A stretch of 64,000 nt of DNA from NCBI RefSeq assembly GCF_001411555.2, contig NC_049910.1, positions 34,449,250-34,513,249 of the forward strand, in the 5' to 3' direction. The notes under the pieces are model-generated. The model was given only the letters and a program-made list of their open reading frames with translations. It was not told the DNA's origin and ran no database searches. Both the position numbers and the translations under genes were made by a program. Positions 23,265 through 34,800 of the stretch are shown piece by piece (positions within the stretch are counted from its first letter, which is position 1; each line of letters opens with the position of its first letter). The DNA comes from Juglans regia. Its lineage: Eukaryota; Streptophyta; Magnoliopsida; Fagales; Juglandaceae.

Positions 23265-25060
23265 TTTAGGTAGTGAGATGTGATAAAATTTTTGTGAATA
23301 ATAGTTAAATGATTTGTGAATACTAGTGATCTGTTAACTCAATGATAAATTTTGTGTTAAATGATGCTAGTTAAATGAAAATTTTGTGAATAATACAAAT
23401 TTTGTGATTTGTTAACTCAAATCATGAAACATATTTTATTTGATTTTAGGAAATGAAAGAGAAAAAGTTGAATACAAATATTAAGTTAAAAATTTGTTTG
23501 AATATAATTTTTTAATATTGTTTTTATTTTGAGATTTGAAAAAATTGTAATATTTATTTTTATTTTTTTGAAATTTGAGAAAGTTTTAATAATTAGGTAA
23601 TGATTAGATGAAAATAAGGTTAGAGATTTGAAATTAGAAAGTGTTTTGTGTTTGAATGATATTTGAGAAGGAAATTTTGAAAAATTTTGAGATTATCATC
23701 TCATCTCATCTAAGTGCCAAAACATAGGCTAAAAAAATCAATATTCAAAAGCTTGCTCTTTTTGTCCATCTCTATCACCATTGTCATTGAGTTAAGGTCT
23801 TCTCAAATAATGCAACCACGATTACTACCCACGCTATAGGGACATGTCATTACTTATAAGGATCGAAGACTTCTAGGAACCCAGTAGGCACGGATATGTC
23901 ATCACCATGGAAGACTTTTCTAGATAGTAATCGGTACTACAAAATATGCGTATATGGAAATAGTGTCCATCTGTGATTCATTTGAATCCCTACGATGCCA
24001 GCTTATTATATATGTGTCTATGTAACTTAATCTATAAGGATAAATAATAACATGTTAATAACTTAATATTCATATTCATATTTAAGAGTAAGTTTATATG
24101 GAGGCATAAATAATAATATTAAAATTTAATGTTATATTAATTTTATAATATGTGTAATATATGTAGCATAAAAATTCAAAAATTTATAATATATTTAATA
24201 TAAGAAATTAAATATATCCTATAAAAAAAAAGAAATTAAATATATATATATTTGGCTTTGGTCTAATTCGATTTTCAAAATCTTGAAAACCAATACCAAA
24301 TTGGTGTTTAATCGATTTTGTTTTCTAAGAAATTATTTTTAGCTAGATTAGTTTGTGAACTTCACATCTGCGATGTCTTTTTATGAACATAGCATTCCTC
24401 TAGTCTAAAAGCTGTGATGATGTTTAGAGTTATAAATAATCAAAATTACTGACAATCTTTTAACCATTTTTCTTTTAAATTGTATGATGGTGTTTGTTAG
24501 TGAAAATGTTGAAATGCAAATCGTTTGCATTTAGGCCCGTTTAGAAGCTTGGAGTATTTCATAATTTTGTGAATAGTAAAAAATTATTTTGAGTTAATAT
24601 GTTTTATTAGATTTTGGGAGAAGTTGAATAAAATATTATAAAGTTAAAAAATTATTTTAAATAGATTTTTTTTATTATAAAGTGTATAAAAGTTGTATTA
24701 ATTTTTATATTTTGTTTAAAAGTTTGTAAAAGTTGTACTCGTTTTTGTGTTTAGTTAATGATTAAGTAATGATTAGATAAAAAATTTAAAAATTTAAAAT
24801 TGAAATGTGTTTTTTATTGGAATGATAATTAAAAATGAAATTATGAAAATTATGAGAATCATGTCTCTCCAAACGAGCCTTTAAGAATTTGAAAGCAGCA
24901 AAAGATACATCCCACTTCAAATTGACTTGTATAAAAAAAATAAAAAATAAAAAATGTTTGAGATTCCTCGTTCACCCCACCTTGATTGGCCCTCTCTTAA
25001 CTCGAAATGAAAGCAGCAAGAGATTGAAAACAGAGTCAGTCAATAAATCATTGATTCAAG
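23265..25060 (+). repeat. MITE plus upstream unit ahead of gene A
   Basis: Contains a Tourist-like element (about 23265-23720, GATTATCATCTCATCTCATC), then an upstream unit with its GTTAAGGTCTTCTCAAATAA anchor (about 23785), a segment shared with 21060-21930, and the MITE at about 24530-24880. No coding sequence. This is the distal 5' region of gene A. Confidence 0.55.
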
Positions 25061-25189
25061 GGAACCCACTTGGCACGAATATGTCAATAATGCAAAAGAA
25101 ATTATTTATATAAATATTTATTTAGAAATGGCGTCCATATATATGTCGTTATTTTAATAATAGTGGTTGTAGTCAATAATGCACTAATA

Positions 25190-25335
25190 TTACGTTATTC
25201 AAATAGTTAGTTGGGATAAGATCAACTTAATTATGGGGGACCCAACGTGAGTGTATAGCTAAGTGGCCTATTTAAACTAAACCTTTCATGCGAGTAATTA
25301 CTTACTTAAAAGAGTAGAAAGCAATTAGTTCATCA
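25190..25335 (+). promoter_or_regulatory. Proximal promoter and 5' leader of RLP gene A
   Basis: A TATA-like TATTTAAA at 25269-25276 lies 67 bp before the ATG. Upstream is GGGGGACCCAACGTGAGTGTATAGC, a box also present in both orphan promoters and in the gene B intron relic, but not in the gene B promoter. The leader GTAGAAAGCAATTAGTTCATC precedes the start. No mapped transcription start; inferred from conservation among the copies. Confidence 0.55.
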
Positions 25336-28300
25336 ATGGATCCGATGGGGCGTTTTTGTTGGTTCATTTTTATTATTTTGTTCTGTGTTCAAGCTTCTAT
25401 CATCCCTCCCTGCTCTGCTTGTTTGGAGGAAGACCAAAATGCTCTTTTCCTACTGATCAACTACCCAAAAGAATCTTTTTCACCATCTTCCAACTTAATT
25501 ACCAACAAACAGATTCATGCTACTGATTGCTGCAATTGGACATATGCCGTCGAGTGCAGCAACATTACAGGCCGTGTAACCCTTATTTATCTTCCTGGGT
25601 TGCTGGATTATTGGTCCTCGTGGGATTCAGCTTGGAGTAGTGATGGATCAGAATATTGGTACTTGAATACCTCTTTGTTTCTTCCCTTTCAAGAGCTCAA
25701 GTCTTTGTATTTGTTCGGTAACATATATAATTTGAGGGTATCAAAAGAAGGTCTGTGCATATTATAACTTGTGATATATAGCATTTCTTCCAATATTTTT
25801 GTTGTGAGATGAGAAATTAGTTTGAATATACTTATTTTGAATTTAACCAAAATTATTGTAGGTTTGGAAAGATTGTCTGGGTTGACCAAGCTGGAGGTGC
25901 TTTACTTGGATTCTATTCCCTTCAATGACAGCCTCTTGCCATCCCTTGCCAAGATTGCAACGCTCAAGATACTATATTTGAGTGGAATGAAGGGGTGGGA
26001 TTACGAAGCTAATTATAATAATAGCCAAGGTAAGTATCAATAATAAAATTGCTCTTTTTATTGTAAAAAGGAAATATAAATTAATCACTTCTTATTAAGG
26101 CATCTTCAATAACTGACTCAGCCAACAATACACATGCACAGCAGAGGAGCAAATTAAAACAGAGGAATCATAACTAACGGATTGTACTACAATTTCCATT
26201 CACTTATATTAATAACATATATGATTAATCGATCCGGTTTTGAAAGAGCCTCCAAAACCTATTTTCTAGAAAATTAATTAGATTTAAAGGCGACTTGGCC
26301 TTAGATTTAAATTAAGTTGGTCCAAATATATGGAGCATGAGAAAATCAAACAGACATCGGTTATTTCCACAAGCTCAAATCATTGGGCTCCCATATATAC
26401 CAATTTGTTGTATTTTAGGATTTATTGTACACAGCTTTGTACATTGAAAAATCACAATTGCAGGTTTTGAAAGATTGTCTGCTCTGAGCAAGCTGGAGGA
26501 GCTAAATTTGGATTTTAATGACTTTAATGAAAGCATCTTGCCATCCCTTGTCAAGATTACATCGCTTAAGATACTATCTTTGCGTTACAATAAGATTACT
26601 GGAAGGGTCCCAATTAATAAAGGTCGGTATATATTCATGTATTAGCTAGTTAGGGTAGTGTTTCTTCTATTTTCATTTACCTTACTTATATTTATGCAGT
26701 TTCCTAATCTGATTCATTTTTTACAAATTTTTCTAATAAATAATGGAATATCAAAATTATTGCAGGTTTTACAATGAGTAAGCTAGAGGAGCTCAACTTG
26801 TTTGGTAATTATAACATCACAGACTTGGGATTCATTTGTAAGATTGCAATATCGCTCAAGAAACTAGATTTGAGTGATATTGCTTACTTGAATGGGGGAA
26901 TTAATATCCAGAGTAAGTCTCACCTCAAGTTGTTGGCTTCATAATATATATTGTCTTGTTTTTCGGTGTACTTCATATGCTATAAGATGGTAGTGATTTC
27001 TTAATAATTTCAATACACATGATAAATATCTAAAGCTTGCGTTGTAGTTTAATTTTTTAGAGCTTGGAAAACTAAAAATACAGGATAGTTATAATTTTAG
27101 GGTATCAAAAGAAGGTCTGTGTATATAACTTGTGATAGCATTTCTTCCATTTTTCTTGTGAGATGAGAAATTAGTTGAATATAATTATTTTGAATTTAAC
27201 CAAAATGGCATTTCTTCCATTCTTTTTTATTACATGTAACCCCTCGACATCCATTTTGAAACCACGGTTTTCCAAACCCAGGCATAAAAATACCATATAG
27301 ATTAACTCAAAACTTATACAGTTGAATCTACTTATTATGACATGGATACTCATGAATTTAATCAAAATTGTAGGTTTTGAAAGATTGTCTTGTTTGAGCA
27401 AGCTGGAGGAGCTTTACTTGGATGGGAATGACTTTAATGAAAGCATCTTGCCATCCCTTGGCAAGATTACATCGCTTAAGAAACTATCTTTGAGGTGGAA
27501 TAAGATTACTGGAAGGGTCCCAATTAATAAAGGTCGGTACATATATATTGTATTAGCCAGTTAGGTAGTATTTATTATATTTTCATTTACCTTATATTTA
27601 TGCAGTTTCCTAATCTGATTCAGTTTTTACAAATTTTTCTAATGAATAATGGAATATCAAATTTATTGCAGGTTTTACAATGAGTAAGCTAGAGGAGCTT
27701 TACTTGGATTATAATAACTTCACAGACATGAGATTCATTTGTAAGATTCCGTCTCTCAAGAAACTATATTTGAGAGAAGCTAAGTTGAATGGGGGAATTA
27801 ATATCCATGGTAAGTCTCAAAGTTCAAATACTTATCAACACACATGATAGGTAATTTCAACGCACATGATAAATATCTAAAGCTTGTGTTATTGTTTTTT
27901 TAGAGCTTGGGAAACTAAAGAACCTTCAGGAGTTGTATTTGGATGGTTCATCCATCGACAAAAGCTTTCTTCGTAAAGTTGGAGTGATGACTTCTCTTAT
28001 TGTATTATCAATGCGTACTTGTGGACTCAATGGTAGCTTACCCAACCAAGGTAGAAACGTTTTTTCCAAATATATTGCTGATCATAAACAAGCTTATCTC
28101 AGTAGCATAAATTAAAAATCTACTTATTTTACAGGTTGGTGTGAACTCAAAAATCTACAGCAGTTAGGCCTTGGTGATAATCATTTTGAAGGGAGATTAC
28201 CTTCTTGTTTAGCAAACATGACAACACTTCGAGCATTGAATCTCGCATTCAATAACTTCAACCGAAGCATTTCTCACTCTCCCATACTTAGTTTGCAGTC

Positions 28301-30263
28301 ACTTGAGTACCTTTCTCTGTCATATGACACACTTGTTGATGAAACAGAGTCTCAAAGTTGGACTTCATACTTTCAGTTGAAGGTTCTGTCGTTGTCAAGT
28401 AGCCCTGCTAGAAGACCCACTAGAACAATTCCCAGATTCCTTCATTACCAATATAAGTTACAAGCAATTGATCTCTCGCACAATAATTTGGTTGGAAAGT
28501 TTCCCACTTGGTTGCTAGAAAACAATACAAGATTGGAGATTCTTAATTTAAGGAATAACAATTTCACAAACCCTTTCCAAGTACCCTATCATCCTAATCC
28601 CCATATTCAAAAAATAGATATTTCGAATAATAATCTAGGAGGTCCGATTCCGACAAACTTGGGTTTAGTTTTTCCCAATTTAGTGCATTTAAACATGTCT
28701 CAAAATGCATTTACAGGCATAATTCCATCTTCTTTAGGTAATTTAGTTTCCTTGATGATTTTGGACTTGTCTAGCAATCATTTGTCAGGAACAATACCAG
28801 ACCATTTGGGAATGGGTTGCCTCAATTTGAAATACCTCAAATTGTCAAATAATAGTTTAAGTGAGCAATTATTTCCAGCCATAAATAATCTAAGAGGTCT
28901 TATGTTTTTGTATTTGGACCACAACCAATTTTCCGGAAAGATCCCATATAGCTTATCCAGTAGTACTCACTTGATCGCATTTGATTTTAGTAGCAACTCT
29001 TTGTCAGGCAAGCTTCCAAGATGGATTGGCAACATGACCAACTTGGTTCAAATTGTTTTGGCCAAAAACCAACTTGAAGGTCCTATTCCGATTGAGTTAT
29101 GCAAAGTCAAAGACATCATATTTCTTGACCTTTCCGAGAATAATTTGTCTGACTTCATACCACCGTGCTTCAATTCATTGGGCATCAAACATGTTCATCT
29201 GGGAAAAAATAGGCTAAGTGGTCCCATTACAAGTGCATTCAAGAATAGCTCTGCTCTGGTAACATTAGATCTTAGAGATAACCGCCTAACTGGCAACATT
29301 CCAGATTGGATCGGAAACTTCTCATCATTGAGCATCCTCCTCTTGAAAGCTAATCACTTGCAAGGAATGATTCCAATTCAAATATGCCTTCTTGGAAACA
29401 TAACCATACTGGATCTTTCAAATAATAATTTTACTGGTCCAATACCTCATTGCTTGAGCAACATTAGTTTTGGGGCAACTAACCAAAAATCTGATCTAGG
29501 AAGTACAACTAAATATGCTTTGGACAATAGAGCATCAATATTCTTGGAGATAGAGATACACATATATCTTCCAAATGAAGATGAAGTTCTTTTCCCGAAT
29601 GTGGTTGCACAACAAGAAGTAGAGTTCACAACAAAGAGCAGAACTTACTCCTATAAGGGTGATATCCTCAATTATATGTCTGGAATAGACCTCTCATGCA
29701 ATTGTTTGTCTGGTGAAATTCCACTTGAGCTTGGATACTTGAGCAACATCCATGCCTTGAACTTGTCGCACAACAATCTAATCGGGTCAATCCCCACAAC
29801 ATTCTCGAACCTGAAAGAAATAGAGAGCTTGGATCTCTCCCACAATAAGTTGAATGGTAGCATCCCCCCTCAACTTACAGAGTTATACTCTCTAGCTGTC
29901 TTTAGCGTGGCTGACAATAATTTATCGGGCAGAATACCAGAAAGAAAAGCTCAATTTGGAACCTTTGATGAAAGCAGCTATAAGGGGAATCCTCTTCTGT
30001 ATGGACCTCCACTACCTAATACTTGGAACAAAACTGGATTGCCATCTAATGATAAGGGAGAAGAAAGTGGTGGTTTCATTGACAAGGATTTTTTCTGCAT
30101 AAGTTTTGGTGTGTCTTACACAATTGTGTTGTTGGGAATTGTTGCAGTTCTGTATATAAATCCTTATTGGCGTCAGGTGTGGTTTAGCTTCATTGAAGTG
30201 TGCATCACCAAGTCTTTTTATTTCTTGTTTGTGATTTCTCGTAAGTTGTCCAGTACTTTCTAA
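25336..30263 (+). CDS. LRR receptor-like protein, gene A (nine exons)
   Basis: Predicted cell-surface immune or developmental receptor without a kinase domain. Exons by my model: 25336-25750, 25862-26029, 26464-26622, 26766-26912, 27061-27114, 27374-27532, 27672-27809, 27904-28050 and 28135-30263. They sum to 3516 bp (1171 codons plus stop) with no internal stop. All introns are GT-AG and in phase 1. Order: hydrophobic signal peptide (FCWFIFIILFCVQA), cysteine-paired LRR N-terminal cap (CLEEDQNALF … DCCNW … C … TGRVTL), many plant-type LRRs (LxxLxLxxNxLxGxIP), an island domain ending EFTTKSRTYSYKGDIL, final LRRs, an acidic juxtamembrane (KGEESGG), one transmembrane helix (about residues 1115-1137) and a short tail. 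This layout matches intron-containing RLPs such as Arabidopsis RLP13/14/15/56 and tomato CuRe1. Exons 3-5 and 6-8 are duplicated modules; exon 5 is chimeric. Signalling would need a partner such as SOBIR1 (family knowledge). Ligand unknown. Confidence 0.88.
27061..27114 (+). other. Chimeric exon 5 of gene A
   Basis: After a TTTTTTAG acceptor, 24 bases match the start of exon 8 (GLY-LYS-LEU type, LGKLKIQ), then the sequence switches to the tail of exon 1 (YNFRVSKE) and its GTCTGTG donor. It encodes KLGKLKIQDSYNFRVSKE, is 54 bp long and stays in phase 1, so it can be spliced without breaking the frame. In gene B the same join is about 230 bp longer and closed by a stop. Confidence 0.7.
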
Positions 30264-31030
30264 ATTATGTAGCCTTGCCTAATGATGTTTGCATATGTCT
30301 ATATGCTTGTTCTTGATCTTCAAATATGAGGTTTATAACTTTCGATAAACCTTTAGCGATCGATCATTTAGCTATTTTCTATTAAAATGTATGGACTTTT
30401 TATGTGTATTTCTATTGAAATTTAAGCATTTGTAAATATATAAGATTGATATTATTATTTGCTATTCGCTAGAGTTAAAGAAAGTTTTGACAAATGAAGA
30501 AACGATAAGCACGACTCGTTTACAGACCAAAAGACATTAGAAAGGAAGTTTGGCAAAGTTTTCCTAGAAAGTGACTCATTTGTGGTGACTATGGCCATCT
30601 TGAATTCCCATTTGCACAAGCCTAACAAAATCAATTAATTGTAAGCATATTATGCACCTTCTCCAAACCTCAATGCATTGGAAAGTACAAAAAAAATTGA
30701 TTACAATATTGATATTTACATTCATAGCCCAATACACTGTCACCAATTTTCAATTTAGAAGCATACCACCCACCACTAAGATCCTAGGTCCTGAATTTCC
30801 AAAGCAATTAAGATCCCCTTTATATTGGTTTGTAACAAATTTGATTAGTTTTTATAATATATGTTTAATTTGATCTTAAAAGAAGAAAAAAAAAAGGGGA
30901 AGAAATGAGAGGAGGTTGTAAATATTTTTCATAGAATAAACTTGATAAAATATTAATCATGTTTAAGAAAATCTATAACAACTAAAATCCTACTAGGATT
31001 GTAGATTACCTTAATCATTCAATGTCCTAA
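30264..31030 (+). repeat. 3' flank of gene A, conserved in three RLP copies
   Basis: Sequence after the stop (GTAGCCTTGC…ATATGAGGTTTATA…TGGACTTTTTATGTGTATTT…ATCCTACTAGGATTGTA) is shared with 55546-56330 and 57956-58480. It probably contains the 3' UTR and polyadenylation region. Nothing else is seen. Confidence 0.6.
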
Positions 31031-31132
31031 TAACTAACTAACACGGCAATTATTATCCAATCACAAAAAAAATAGATAATAATTTATTAATCTCAAGTAA
31101 ACATACAAAGAGTAAACAAAGAAAGTGATATG

Positions 31133-31255
31133 TGTGACGTCCCGACTCCCATGTATGGAAATGCGCGAATCGTGACGTCAGGATGATGACAACATGGGTC
31201 ACGCATCCCAACGATAAGTGCCAAGTGTGTGTACATGCAAAAAGTGTACAACAAA
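31133..31255 (-). mobile_element. LTR-end fragment, inverse of 281-403
   Basis: It begins TGTGACGTCCCGACTCCC and runs through GGGTCACGCATCCCAACG and CAAGTGTGTGTACATGC. Reversed, it aligns with 281-403 across GTACACACACTGGCACTT and GTTGGGATG. It is a lone piece with no neighbouring retroelement domains. Confidence 0.6.
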
Positions 31256-31563
31256 ATCACAGCGGATAATACATTACTCTTAAAAATTCATCAATTTTTA
31301 TTTTTGTGAAAGCTAATACATTTCTTTTAAAAATTTATCAATTTTCTCGTTATCTTTCTTAAAAAAATTAAAAATGAAAAGTTCAAACAAACGACCTCTA
31401 AACCAAAGTCATTAGTTTTGTAGTTTCCAGCCCAATCAAAAACCCGACTCTTTCTTACTCCCCAAGCAAATCTCCTCGCCTCTTTGTTTCCTCGACCTGT
31501 AAAGCAAATTCATTACTTTAACATCCATCGAAGCGCAACTTATGATCTGTATCATTTTTGTCC

Positions 31564-31830
31564 ATGGCAAAGCTGAAGATAGGAGGGACATGGGCTGGTG
31601 TGATAGAGGTGGTACTGGAGGAATGGACCGTGCCCATGTTGAGGATAGAGGTGACAAAGCGGTCAATCTGAGGCCCCGAGTCGATCAATTTGATTTGCGC
31701 AGGAAAGGTCTTGAGAGATGGCGATGGCACTGAGAAGTTGGCCCAACTGAGCGTCAAGAACAAGGCTAGGATTCTCGCCAGTTGTAGGGCCAACCCAATA
31801 GATTTTGAGGCCAAGAAGTTAAAATGTGAC
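31564..31830 (+). pseudogene. Ubiquitin-like domain exon relic (NUB1-like), frameshifted
   Basis: From the ATG at 31564 the frame reads MAKLKIGGTWAGVIEVVLEE, then WTVPMLRIEVTKRS. After a frame change near 31660-31676 it continues PESINLICAGKVLRDGDGTE, then KLAQLSVKNKARILAS. The β-grasp pattern (two strands, SINLICAGKVLRDG, then L…I…K.RIL) is that of a ubiquitin-like domain, and the form resembles the N-terminus of plant NEDD8 ultimate buster 1 (NUB1)-like proteins. The frameshift and the absence of any downstream UBA-coding exon make it a relic. The minus-strand frames over it are shadows. A shorter copy (59112-59210) follows copy C, so the relic travelled with the RLP 3' flank. The specific family name is tentative. 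Confidence 0.6.
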
Positions 31831-31849
31831 ATTTTTTCTGTATCAAAGT

Positions 31850-34800
31850 ATATTTTTATTTAAAAATTATTTTTCTTGTTTTTTGAGATGCATAATTGTT
31901 AATTAAATTTTTATATTCAAATTCTAATATTTCATTCTCAATTGATAATATGCTTAGAATATTCTTACTATGTTTATAAATATTCTAAAATAAAATAAAT
32001 ATTAACATAAAACAATAGAACCTAGTTTAGCAAATGGGATTCACTTATATATAACAGATGAGCACCACTTTTCATATAAAATTGTTAATATGCATAATAA
32101 AATAAAATATATTAATATTAATATTCAAAATCAAGAAATAAATTATACATTATGGAAGTTGAAAAAAACACCTGAAGGTAACAGATATTAGATGATTACT
32201 TATATACTTATATTGAGGTTACATCACTCTAATTTAGGCATCGAAGTTCTTCTGGGCACCTAGTGCCACTTTCTCGTTTGTTGCAGGTTATCCGAATAGT
32301 TGGTGGTGTGAAACACGTCATTTACATTTTTATTGCTTTTGCACTCTTTTATGATCTCCTCTTCTAGTTTTTCTAGTTTGTGCAGGCACTTGATAGATAC
32401 ATATACTCTAAAGAAGTTTATGAAGCAATCATAACAGAAAATGAAATTAATTATCGCACCTACAATAATGTGATTTGGCTCTATAGCCGTAGATGACATT
32501 TTTGTAATGCGATTAACTATTCGTTTTAGTTGCGTTTACATCTTAATGCATTAACCACTATTCGTTTAGATGACAGAAACTGCAATTTCCCATGAATGAG
32601 TTTTGTTGCAAACAACATACTTTTTGTAAGAAAAACTCTGTTCCCACAAGATTTTGTTATGGGAAGCTCGTGGGATAAAATTCACCGGAAAAAGTATTAT
32701 AGCTCACCAAAGGTTTAAATCATGACAAATACCTATCTTTTCTCACGACATTTCTCGCGGCAAGAGCCGATGAAGTTCACCGCAAAAGCACATCCATTTT
32801 TGTTTATGCTCGTGGGAATAAGAGCAATTATCGTGAGAGGTATTGGTGGGTATGAGTATTACCCACTAGAACATTTGGGGGAAAAAACTTCTCCCGGCAA
32901 AAGAAAAAAAAAAGTATTTGCCGCGAGTTGTCTTCATGGCAAATGCTAAACAGAAAAACAAATAATTCTAAAAATCATAAAAATAAAAAAAATAAAAAGT
33001 TCTAATATAAGCTAAAAAATTATATACAAACCTTGGAGATTCAAATTGACACTAAAAAAAATAAAAATAAAAATAAAAATAAAATAAAAATGTGCTAACA
33101 TGTTTACAAGAAAAACTCCTAGTGAGAACCCAAGAACAAGAAATATTGAGCAATCACCCTTTCTACTATTAAGCAATCTTTGAATGATTCTACATTTGGT
33201 AATAAGCAAATCTGAGCTAAGAATGCTGGAAGCTTTTGGAATTTTCAATAACCATTCCATGCATCCAACAAGTTGCACTCCAGACCAGAGTAACTATCTG
33301 AGTTAGACTAGCTCTAGGACTCATCCAAATCTGTGGAAGAAAAAAACATAGCAGGTATTTTATCCTTAAGAACTACTTATCAAAAAAAATTTTACCCTTA
33401 AGAACTACAGCCATGTATAAAAACAAACTTTAATACTTAGTACACACCAACAACAATCCCAACCAACATATCACTTCAATAGTTAGTTACCAATTCACAT
33501 CATTCCACTTCACACTCCCATATATATAACTCAAAGAGTCAAATAGCAACATGCTTGCAGCCCATGTAATCCAATCCAACACAAATGCAGATATTTTATC
33601 CTTCTAACACATGAGTTCAACACAATAAATAACACAACCGTATAATCATAAACCAAATTCACATATCACAAAATCTGAAAATATATACATACAACAAAAA
33701 TTATATATACTTGAGAAGGAAAGGTCGAAGCCTACACATAACAACAAAGAAAACTAAGGCAAAGAAAGGGAACCTACTCTTAGCGGTGCAGTGGAAAAGA
33801 TAAGTGGATATTGGCTGTAGTTCCACTTTGGGTGTAGGAAAACTAAGGTTTTGGTGGATTCTTGGTATTCCTACGGAGTTCTGGAATTAGCTACACACAA
33901 AATAAAATAGATGTGTCAAGGAAAAGAAGTGGGGCTGCTGTTGCTCCTTTGCCTTAGCTATTGCCTTCTAATTGTTTGATTTTGGCTTCCCCTGTTATGA
34001 GGGTCATGAATGGCTAACAAAGATTTAAAATTTGTTGGTTCATTGGCATGAACTGAGGGACTAAAGGTCTTCAAAACAGAGGCTGAATAAGGGAAGGAAT
34101 ATAGAAGACTGAACTCAAAACTCAGAGTTACAAGGACTGAAATTCTGCTGCTATAATGCCTTGCAGTAATTCTAGTTCAATCCTTTTAGCATTTGTGGCC
34201 TGGAGTTTAACCAGGCTAGTAGTGAGAAGGGATGAGAATGACGTGATCAGAGGGTTGGTTTGATGTGCAGCAACTAACTTAAGTGTTTAGGTGCTAGAAT
34301 CTAATAAAACTAGAGGAATATGAGGCAAGAACAAAAATTAAATTTGCCTAAAGTGATAGGCATGTAACAGGCTGCTGGAGAGAGATTGAGCTGGTCTGAT
34401 GCAAGGGACTTGTGGCTCACGCACACACTGATTTATAATGGTTTGACATACAAAAAAAAAATGGAGATTTAAACATAATTGATTAGAGGAAATGATAGAG
34501 CTAAATCTACAACTCTCACACGTGAAAAGCATCAAGAAGATGTCAACAAGGAAGAAACCAGCAAGCTTGGTTAATCATCATTTCAAACCAGAACTTAAGA
34601 GAAGAAAAAAAGAAAGCATGCATATTAGAGACATAATCCAAAATATAGACTTAGAAACATGAGAAAGCAAATTCAAAAGCCTATTAAAGCTGAACCTATG
34701 TGAATTGCGAACCATGTAATGCAATTGCAACTGAATTGTTAATGAACATAGAAAGTCAATGATTGCAAACCTCAGTAGAGATCCATGACTAGCAGTAAGA

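Larger units (their letters stand above)
5578..25135 (+). repeat. Array of full and partial copies of an RLP-upstream repeat unit
   Basis: A unit of about 1.2 kb recurs many times. Anchors in order are: GTCAAGGTCTTCTAAAATAA; CTATAAGGACATGTCATTAC; GGAACCCAGTATGCACGG; GAAGACTTTTCTAGATAGTA; GGAAATGGNGTCCATCTGTC; an AT-rich part with ATAATATGTGTAATATATAT; GGTTTGGTCTAATTCG…CCGATACCAAACTGG; CAAAGTCTAGGACTTATCAA; and a tail ending GATGTCAAGCACTCAAC. First anchors fall near 4677, 5578, 6998, 8577, 9207, 9835, 11770, 13492, 15357, 16380, 17282, 18587, 19420, 20724, 23785, and again near 37463, 38898, 45327, 46047, 47028 and 48888. The region just upstream of both RLP genes (25050-25140, 50140-50240) is a shortened copy, so the array looks like fossil RLP upstream DNA. 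No protein-coding capacity is conserved. Confidence 0.75.
22122..31030 (+). repeat. Segmental duplication carrying RLP gene A (partner about 47193-56330)
   Basis: From GTTATTCAAATAGTTAGTTG near 22122 through gene A and its 3' flank (to about 31030) the sequence parallels about 47193-56330, at an offset near 25085 at the start codons. Differences by eye are scattered single bases plus distinct indels: a 13-bp loss at about 23427, the proximal promoter, the exon-5 region (about 230 bp longer in B) and the island domain in exon 9. Both copies include an orphan promoter relic, an LTR-like fragment, an upstream unit, a MITE and a full RLP gene in the same order. Confidence 0.85.

Noticed and set aside
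29447..29863. Minus-strand frames inside the RLP last exon (also 53886-54338, 54948-55163, 57367-57558)
   Set aside because: They are antisense shadows of LRR coding sequence and repeat wherever the LRRs do.
31518..31832. 104-codon minus frame beginning MSHFNFLASKS
   Set aside because: The plus strand of the same DNA reads a ubiquitin-like fold in two frames, which explains it better.
33012..33278. 88-codon minus frame with hydrophobic C-terminus
   Set aside because: The hydrophobic end is translated AAAATAAAAATA tract. No domain, no splice context.
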